Assembly: GCA_035578155.1 (NCBI GenBank)
Contig: JAPWDM010000001.1
Location: forward strand, 76,566,972 to 76,630,971
Direction: 5' to 3'
Length of the DNA stretch: 64,000 nt
Origin: Brachynemurus nebulosus
Lineage: Eukaryota; Arthropoda; Insecta; Neuroptera; Myrmeleontidae
Each line of letters opens with the position of its first letter. Within the stretch, counting starts at the first letter, position 1. Both the position numbers and the translations under genes were made by a program. Of this stretch, positions 56,207 to 64,000 are shown piece by piece. The notes beneath the pieces are model-generated. The model was not told where the DNA came from. It made no database searches and saw nothing but the letters and a program-made list of their open reading frames with translations.

Positions 56207-59200
56207 ATTTTAAGTAATAAATAGATTTAAGCAATTTAATTTTTTGTATACATATTCTATAAATAAAATTTTGAAAAAAGAATATATGTGTGTTTCATAT
56301 TAATTATCACCTTGAATTCCCCTATTTTTACAGCAAGAAGTTTCTTTCGTTAACCTACAAAAGTATTGCAGAAACCATATGATATTTAATATTGTAATGT
56401 ATTGAAAAGCATATTCCATAATACACGCTATATACTAAAACTTTAAATATAAGTTTAACAAAGTAACTATCTATATTCAAATTTTCTAGTATGTAGATAT
56501 TTTAATTTAACATGAGTACTCTCTAAATTTTATTTCAAAACTTTACTAATTTATAAAAATTTAGCAACCCAATACTATTTATGAGCCGTTATAATTTTTA
56601 TATTAAGGTACCATCACAGTGTGATCGGCCGGAAAATAGTCAATTTTCAGAATTTTTTCGAATGGATAAGATGGAGGAATGGGGATGATTCGTTTTTACG
56701 ATTAATACTACTATTTAACAATACAAAAATATTTCTTTAATTTATTTTTAATTATTTTTTATAATTATTATAATTTTTTGAAAAAAGTGTCTTTAAAAAA
56801 GGCCGAAATTCGGTGCCCACGATTGCGGCCGCAGTTTTTATCTGAAAAAAATAAAATCAAATAGATTACACAGGCCTGCAAATCTGACTTTTTTTCCCCT
56901 TTTAGTAATTATGGTTTTTTTTTTAAATATCTAGGTATGTTAAATTAAAATACAGCTCTGTTTTTTTTCCAGCACATCGAGATTTATTTTTATTGATGAC
57001 ATGCCTATTTCAAAATTTTTTAACAATTATTATGAAAATACAAATATAAATGAATTTAAAATTAATTTTTTACTCAAAAAACCGATAGTATTAGTTGAAC
57101 AAAATGCTAAAGAAATTAAACGGACTTATAATATCTTTTTCTACTTTCTTCAAAATTCCTCTTCAATCTTTTTCTCTTATGTTTTCTATCCGGTTCATTT
57201 CTCTTCAACATCCAATAGTAGTCTGCCATCATGTTTGCGTCTCACCTTCCTTGGTATCTGCTCTCCATAACCTTTATATCTTGGTGGAAGCGCTTCTTCA
57301 CTTATTGCACCAAGATTCTCAGGAAAGAAGTCAATATGAGATTACAGAAAATGTAACTTTACACTCTTACTGCATCCCAGTTTATGGAAATTGCTGAGCA
57401 TATTATTCACTTCATTTTTATAATCTGGGCTTCTTTGTTTCCTAAAAAATGTTTCACTACCTCTCTAAATGAAATTCAACTTTTTTTTATAGTTGTTTTA
57501 AACTAATTTTTATTAACAGCCGATGATTAACAGAGAATATATCGATATATTTTTTTTTTTTTTTAAATTGTATTTATACCTACCTACTTAAGTTTTTATA
57601 AGTAGGGTCCTGTTCGCACCGTAAACTGGCGAGGTTTAGTTATGAATTAAAACTGAATCGAAAAAAATAAATCATCCCCAATAATAAGCTCATTAGTGGA
57701 TGATCTTAAAATTCACTTTTTTTCCCAAAATAAAGATATGTTACTTAGTTAATTAGGTTTTATTTAATGAAATCATTGATGAGAATGTGTTCCCAAAAGC
57801 CAATTACAACTATTCAATGACTTTTTATTAGATACGAAATAAATAAAAATGCATAATCTATTCTTGACTTGGTCAACCTAGGTAATTTTAGTCAAAAATT
57901 TTAATAACTAATATTTAAAAATTCTGACGTGCTGGAATTTTTTGAATATTTTTTTCGTAATCAGCACCCTAAAATCTATGTAAATTAGTTGTCAAATTTT
58001 AAAGGGGGAAACCATCGCAGGACTGTGTTATCAATCTGTAGGTAAACCGCTATGTTCCTATGGGAGCTTTTTTTTTGAAATTTGAAAAAATGGCGGCGGT
58101 TTGAATAAAAAGTACAAAATTTTTTACAGTTTTCTGTGTGAAAAAACAGGAAGATTTCAAGAGAAAAAAAAAGCTCCCATAAGAACATAACGGCTTACCT
58201 ACAGATTGACAATCTATTTGATTTTTTTTTTTTTTCAGATAAAAACTGCGGCCGCAATCGTGAGCCCCGAATTTCGGCCTTTTTTAGACATTTTTTAAAA
58301 AAAAAAATATAATAATTATAAAAAATAAATAAAAGCAAATAAAAAAAAATTTTTTTGTATTGTCAAATAGTGGTATTTATTCGTTAAAAAAAAATTCACC
58401 CACATTCCCCCATCCTATCCATCCGAAAAAAAATTGTGAAAATTGACTATTTTTTGGCAGAATCACACTGTGATGGTACCTTAAACAACGTAGTTAAATT
58501 ATAGTAATTAAAACCCAAAAAATTTGAAATTTTATACTGGTTAAAATATCAAGGAATAATCCAGGTATTGTACGCTAATATGTAGGAAGCTATTTAGAAA
58601 CATATTATTTTTGCTGGCTAAGCAAATTTTTTTCACTGTTGAGAAATTATTTTTTAATTAGATTTTGAATTCATAAATGACTATAATTCATTTACTAGTA
58701 TTCATAAAAATTAAAATTATATAGACATTTTCTTTCTTTAAGAATTAATACATATTCTTAATATACAGGGTGTATACATAATATACAGGTGTGTATTAAA
58801 TACTGATTTATTTCAGATAATTTTCGTTTGATTTTCGTGTTACACTCAAATTCAAAAATATTATGCACCATAAGAAGCAATATTTTTTGTAACTCATTAA
58901 AATTCCAAGAACTTTTGTTAGCTAACTAAAAAATTACTAACGCTGTAGGTTAAATGTTAAAGTATGAAAACTGATAATAAATAATTTCTTGCTTGAGGCC
59001 TATAATGGGTGATAATTTTTACTAAACAATTTTTGAACTTAAAATAAACAGTCGATTGTTTATTTAAAATTAATTCTGGCGGTCAGAAATTTGGACCCCG
59101 TAGTCTGAAAATCTAGCGCTTAGTACAGTGCCCCGACAAAATTTATCATTAGTCAAGTTAGCGTGCTGAGTCAAATCTTTTCTTTGTTCGTTTAAAATGA

Positions 59201-59816
59201 CGCAATTAAGCGAGGTTAAAGGCCAAGGTTTACGTACACAAAATAAGTACAGTACGCTTAAAAAAGTGATCTGACATCTTTGCTCAGGGGAACCCACTCT
59301 TTTGACACGGCAGTGTACCACAACTTTAAGTCCGGTACGATGTCAAAAGTATGAGCGCATTCCCCCCTATCGGTCAAGGTGTCCCTACACTTTTGACGCA
59401 GTAATGTGACCCGCTCTCAAAAACTAATGTAATTCAAATTTGCACCTGCGTTCTGGTTTAAAATTCACTCTGCGCATGTGTTAGATTTGAGTTCAAAAAC
59501 TACGTTAGTATTGGTGGATAATGAATTAACACTAAAATCGAAATTGTGATGACCAAATTGTAATGATGCATAATGGGTTAAGTCATCTTTTTCATTTCAT
59601 GTTTGCAATTTCAAGGCCAAGCATACGAGCGCGTGTGGGGTCAAATGTCATCAACAAATATTTTTGATACATGTACGCTTTACGTGCCGGATCAAAGGTC
59701 AATCCATACACTAGGTACAGTTGGACCCTAAGTCACATGCTTCCAAACATCGTCAAAAAAGTAGTCCGGGTAATTGGGGTTCTACTGTGCAGTAGAACTA
59801 TTACAGCTGTTCTACT
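56207..59816. mobile_element. Maverick-family right arm, older copy (with nested insertion)
   Basis: Excluding the insertion at 56607-58480, this follows the right arm from the end of the 161-aa gene to the tip: AATAAA region, attaag/acaacgt...tatagtaatt, actagtattcataaaaatt (58696), cttgcttgaggcctat (58989), the gtgatc block (59265), acgcgc/ggggtcaaatgtca (59631), and a tip ending CAGCTGTTCTACT at 59816. Reverse complement starts AGTAGAACAGCTGT against AGTAGAAGAGCTGT in the intact element. acctca at 59817-59822 would be its 6-bp duplication; the partner was not found. Confidence 0.85.
56607..58480. mobile_element. piggyBac-like TTAA-target non-autonomous element (1,874 bp)
   Basis: Ends GGTACCATCACAGTGTGAT/ATCACACTGTGATGGTACC flanked by TTAA on both sides (56603-56606, 58481-58484). 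Inverted homology extends about 265 bp inward, to a gcggccgcagtttttatctg block. No transposase frame. Inside the right half, 58030-58215 is a further long hairpin (atctgtaggtaa and cctatgggagcttttttttt arms). Confidence 0.9.
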
Positions 59817-59822
59817 ACCTCA

Positions 59823-60257
59823 TGGATTTGGTCCTGCTAGAAAATATGTAAAATTTCCACCTTTCGTGAATAATTAGAAATAACTTCATGTAGGAACGAT
59901 ATCGTTAAAAAGACCTACGATGCAGAATATCGTTAGAAAGATCCTTTGAAATGAATCTCAGGCCTTTTCAATCACTTTTTAAGCCTCATTTTCGAAATAA
60001 TATTGAACTTCAAATTTTATATGCGTCTTTAAGAACCAAATTGTTACGTAACTGACCCTCACAGTAACGAATATTATGTATTATTAGTTATATTTACCAG
60101 GTTTTAGGATAACCAGATAAGTATCCTTGATAAGTATCCAATACACACTTCAATTTTTTTTATTTTTGATAAATTAATCTGCACTTGAGTTTATTTACAT
60201 ATGTATCACCAAAAAAAAAAAAACGTTCTTTAAACTTATCTTCAAATTCATAATTTG
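59823..60257. other. Unique AT-rich DNA upstream of the protease gene
   Basis: No feature beyond a possible proximal promoter region for the gene starting at 60304. Confidence 0.4.
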
Positions 60258-60296
60258 TATATAAATATGGAGGAATCTTTTTCGCTCAATATCATT
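60258..60296 (+). promoter_or_regulatory. TATA box and initiator of the serine-protease-homologue gene
   Basis: TATATAAATA at 60258-60267 and initiator candidates TCAAT (60286) and TCATT (60292), about 30-35 bases downstream. The leader to the ATG at 60304 would be short. Confidence 0.6.
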
Positions 60297-60303
60297 TTCT
60301 AAA

Positions 60304-62254
60304 ATGTTTTTTAAATTAGTTGTTTTGTGGACATTAGTCTTTGGCTGTAGTCAGGTATGTACAAATATAGTTTTATCAATAATATATTTAACTCATCTAT
60401 ACTAAATAATAAAGAAAGTTTGTATGTCCGAAGTAAACTCAAAAAGTAGTGGACCGATTTTAAAAATTATGTTGCTGTTAGACAGCTTAGCTGTTCTAGA
60501 TTGATATAAGCTATGTTATATGAAGCTTCCTGAACCCTGAGGACCTAAAACGCGGCTTTTGATTTTTTCCCACTTTTAGAAAGTTAAACTCTTTTAGATT
60601 GGCAGGCTACATTATATCAGATTATGATGTCCCTCAAGGTCCTGGCGATCCAAACAGCGCCCAAAATAATTTATCCTACCGGATAAAGTAGTTTATGTTT
60701 TGTTCTGATCGTTTCCATATTGTATATATACAAGCATTTAATGAAATTAGAGATAGATTAAAAATTGTATTCTTTTGATTTAAAATTTATATCAAATTTT
60801 ATTTAAATCAAAAAGGAGAAAAGTCGTAGAAAAAATATAGTATTCTACTTGCTTGCAATGGTTACTACTCACTCAGATGCATTACGATACTCACCTCGTA
60901 AACTCGGCTCGTGTCGAAATTTCATCTTCGTGAGTAATAGCTATCATTACTAGCTCGTTGAATAATATACTATTTTGGGTGAGTAGGAATGAGTATAAAT
61001 AACTGATTTCGTACAGAATTTCAAAATATTTAACTTAAAAATAATTGTATCTATAATTCTAATAATTTTACGCAGATGAAACGTAACGTTGACGTTGGCC
61101 AGAACTATAAAATAGGTACATATAAAAATGTATTCCATGCCAGGAAGTTATATAAAACACCAAATTAAGAAAAATAAAAAAAAAAAAAAAAAACAAAAAA
61201 AACAAAAAAACAAAAAAAAACATAAACCTGAGCGAAGCCAGAACTGGGCCGCTAGTCCTTAATATTTCTATTGAACGATTTACTTTGTGAAATTTTATCT
61301 TAAATATTAAAATAACAAATGAAGTTTCTTTTTGGGTACCAAATAAACATAATGTTGATTCTAAGTTTGACCAAATTATCCCACAACAAGGATAACAGGA
61401 TTTATGGAAAAAAATCAAAATCAAAATTAAAATTGTATCATTTATTTTTTACAGATGTATTTTTCCCAATTTTCGTAATATAAAGATAAAATAAAATGTT
61501 TCCACGTGTAAAATAAGGCTTTATCTTGTTTAGAAAAGCCACTTCTAAGGAAATCGTGAGGTTTTGAGCGTTTTGAGTTATGTATTTTCAATGAAACTTT
61601 TTTTATGCGGTCTCGATCCGTCGCATAAAAAAAAGTTTTTTTTACGATCTGACCGAACTAAATTTTTTATAGCCATTTATGAAATTTTTTATATATTTTT
61701 TTTGTGCAATTTTTTTATGCGGTCCCTATACACCGTATAAAAACAGGTTCAACTGTATTTCAATATTTAATATTTCTATTAAATTTTTTATTTATTTTTA
61801 TTAGGTAACCGTAGTCAATAGTCGAGTACCTGCACGACTAGAAAATTTTGGTCTAAATGGACGTATTATTCAAGGCCAACCGGCTAAACCTGGCCAGTTT
61901 CCGTGGCAAGTATACGTTAACTATATAAAAGATGATAAACCATATTTCTGTGGTGGTGCACTGATTAGTCCCGACTGGGTTTTAACAGCTGCTCAATGTG
62001 TTTACCAGTAAGTGCCTTCATTTTGGTTTTAAGAGTGTAAAAATGTAGAATTAGCATAAATGTTTTTTTTGTTTTTGTTTTCAGAGCATCATTGTTTTCG
62101 ATTCGTCTTGGAGCTTTGAAAAGTTCTGGAACTGATGAAGCTAGTTTGCAAGTGATTCCCGGTGAACGTGCTATTTATCATCCGCAATATAACCCTAATA
62201 CATTTAGTAATGACATTGCATTAATTAAAATGACGCGAAAAGCTGAACTTAATC
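60304..62254 (+). CDS. Secreted serine protease homologue (exons 1-3; 3' end outside window)
   Basis: Exon 1 (60304-60354) encodes a signal peptide MFFKLVVLWTLVFGCSQ and ends at a GTATGT donor. Exon 2 (61805-62007, after TTATTAG) encodes a short propeptide and the chymotrypsin start GRIIQGQPAKPGQFPWQVYV, then CGGALISPDWVLTAAQC. Exon 3 (62085-62254, after TTTTCAG) continues to NDIALIKM, which holds the catalytic Asp, and ends at GTAAGT. Phases agree across both junctions. The catalytic His of TAAHC is Gln (residue 81, CAA at 61994-61996), so this is predicted to be a non-catalytic homologue. The Ser exon (GDSGG) is not in the window. Coordinates span exons plus introns. Confidence 0.85.
60396..61255 (+). 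mobile_element. Helitron-like non-autonomous element in intron 1
   Basis: Starts TCTATACTAAATAATAAAG and ends GCGAAGCC...GGGCCGCTAG, with A before and T after, as expected for insertion between A and T. The 3' end shows the gagcgaagcc-type hairpin seen in insect Helitrons, although its stem is weak. No Rep/helicase frame. The internal A-rich run at 61165-61220 may be a separate low-complexity addition. Confidence 0.65.
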
Positions 62255-63480
62255 GTAAGTTGTTGCTTTTTTTTTTTAATTGATTAAATCAGTGAAAGTT
62301 TTCATTGTCTGATTTAGCATTACTTTAAAGTTTTTTATTTGTGATACTGAGAATTGTTATCAGCGGAATGGCTTCTTGTGCTTAGGTACTGGTATTTTGG
62401 ACTATTTTCTTGTTCAGAGACCAAAAATTTCTTTAATTTTTTGTCCATGTTTGCGCCCTTATTTAAATAAATTGATCTAAATTTGTTATTTATCAAAATC
62501 GATATTTTTGTAATAAACAAAATTTAATGTGCATGATCCTAATTTTTAATTAGTGATCATTTTAACCAGTAATAGTTGAGAAATAGAAATATATAGTGGT
62601 TTGTGAACCATAGTTGTTTTATAGCCTAAAACCATTTTATAGTTATATTGCTACCGATAAAATTGCCTAGAATCTTCTTATTTTAAATATCGTAAAGTGA
62701 TAGTGTTTTCAGTGATCATGTTTTCCTTGCATTTTCCCTACCCTTATTGTATTGTGCTGAAACACCTTCGAAGCGGAAGAGAGCACTATTTAAGGTAAGA
62801 GGTTTTCCTCCTATGTATCAAATTTTTCTTCTTTATTTGCTCATTTACCCAACAGTCTACTAAAAAAAAGCCAGGGGGATATTTCATTATTTCAAAAATA
62901 GTATATTATACACCAATTCACGTGAATTGTTGCTCTCAGGCGTATATAAGTCCTTTGGCAGCGAACTTCACACTCGGATCAAAAGTCACACAAATACTAC
63001 TACAATCCCGTCACGTAAATACTATTTTTGCAATTCCGAATAATTTACATGTGACATCAAGTGTACAAATTAAACAAATTGGACAATACAATATAACTGT
63101 TTGTTTTTGTCTACAAGCCCGAATTTGTTTATTATTTTCATGGAACAAGAAAAGGTATTTAATATGGTGTAGAAAGGAATGTTTCAAAATGTTGGCCAAC
63201 ATTTATATGCACATTATAAATGACGTCACTTTCTGAATGAAAAGTAATGGTGTTAATATAATGTAAACATTGTCACATATTTTGCTCATGATGGTGATTT
63301 CTACATCAATACCTATAAATAAAATAGAAGGGTCTGTCTGTGATTTTCGAATTTTTAGGTATTAATGTATTTTCCAGTTAGCAAATTCAACATATATACC
63401 AAATATAACTTTAAAAAAATTTTTGTCTGTCTGTCTGTTTGTACGAACCGATTTAACTCAAAGACTATTAAAGTTATTGA
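62255..63480. other. Intron 3 / downstream DNA, no exon recognised
   Basis: No serine-protease C-terminal exon is visible. A gtctgtctgtctgtttgtacg stretch near 63426 resembles common insect interspersed repeats. Confidence 0.5.
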
Positions 63481-63489
63481 GTTGAAATT

Positions 63490-63645
63490 TATGGATGTGG
63501 CTATTTATACATACAGTATGTATAACCAATTGGCTATTTATACATACAGTATGTATACGTAATTGGCTAGTTATACATACAGTATGTATACGAAATTGGC
63601 TATTTATACATATATAGTATGTATATGAAATTGGCTGTTTAATAC
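63490..63645. repeat. 33-bp tandem repeat with palindromic core
   Basis: About 4.5 units starting ggcta at 63499, 63532, 63565, 63598 and 63633, each containing the palindrome atacatacagtatgtat. Related but irregular units continue at 63800-63900 beyond an inserted palindromic element. Confidence 0.88.
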
Positions 63646-63650
63646 GTATA

Positions 63651-63801
63651 GTCAGCTGAGTATTGGTTTGTACGAAGTCAATTTTTTTTAAAAATTTTTC
63701 TGATAGTGGTTTCGGCTTCCTCAATGTCCAAAATTAACAAAACAACTATCTAGAAAAAATGTTTAAAAAGTTGACTTGGTACAAACCAATACTCAGCTGA
63801 C
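63651..63801. mobile_element. Small palindromic MITE (151 bp)
   Basis: Ends GTCAGCTGAGTATTGGTTTG and its complement, with about 30 bp of inverted match, splitting the 33-bp repeat array. No clear target duplication. Confidence 0.65.
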
Positions 63802-64000
63802 GATATGTGTATACTGAATTGGCTATTTAAACCTGCAGTATGTAGTTATGTACCTAAACTAAACTGATTACGTAGTTGGCTACTTATACATAATGACTGA
63901 ATGTGCTATTATTACAATTAATATTTTTAGAATAACTACACAATTAGAATAACTGAATACCTCCGATTGAGCTGAATTATTTTTTTACATAATCTTTTTG
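63802..64000. other. Repeat remnant and AT-rich DNA to window end
   Basis: Degenerate continuation of the 33-bp array (ggctatttaaacctgcagta; ggctacttatacat), then AT-rich sequence. Confidence 0.5.

Noticed and set aside
57001..57397. 100-aa and 89-aa frames inside the piggyBac-like element
   Set aside because: AT-rich, no DDD transposase motifs, no start context; likely chance.

Overview
The window is AT-rich eukaryotic DNA, most likely from an insect. The evidence is a split-exon chymotrypsin-fold gene, arthropod TATA plus initiator promoters, a ribosomal DNA unit carrying an R2 retrotransposon at the R2 site, and a dense mix of insect transposon families. The 18S gene has very large AT-rich variable-region expansions (about 2 kb at V7), which recall Strepsiptera. 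That placement is an inference and is not proven here.

Layout. 1-7.2 kb: Penelope-like element (PLE) fragments around a 5'-truncated LINE with intact ORF2. 7.2-17.4 kb: a complete 10,168-bp Maverick/Polinton-like non-autonomous element, inserted in a PLE reverse transcriptase with a perfect 6-bp target duplication. It has two nearly identical 3.5-kb inverted arms and eight short virus-like genes (two of them present twice, one per arm). 17.4-21.4 kb: the rest of the PLE (GIY-YIG domain, hammerhead-like motif) plus a second truncated PLE between 466-bp direct repeats. 21.4-22.6 kb: two more virus-like genes, one homologous to a gene in the Maverick arms. 23.4-28.6 kb: an LTR retrotransposon with near-identical LTRs and almost no coding capacity. 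28.7-30.3 kb: a Tc1 element in a TA microsatellite. 30.4-41.5 kb: a rearranged rDNA unit (18S lacking its 5' end, ITS1, 5.8S, 28S lacking its 5' part, R2 remnant, rest of 28S, spacer) with a 5S gene on the opposite strand in the spacer. 42-43.2 kb: a second Maverick-family end with a hAT-like insertion at its tip. 44-46 kb: an inverted-repeat element. 47.3-59.8 kb: decayed remains of a PolB-bearing Maverick-family element (PolB, an unknown ORF, a zinc-finger protein, the 161-aa family gene, right terminal arm), broken by hAT, TA-target and piggyBac-like insertions. 60.3-64 kb: the 5' exons of a secreted serine-protease homologue, with a Helitron-like insertion in intron 1.

The most interesting system is the 7.2-17.4 kb element. 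It keeps terminal signals, individual promoters and small conserved genes but has no polymerase, integrase or capsid gene. The 47-60 kb remnant shares its zinc-finger gene, its 161-aa gene and its termini, and additionally has a PolB gene. The simplest reading is a satellite-like derivative of a PolB-encoding Maverick/adintovirus-like lineage that depends on functions supplied in trans.
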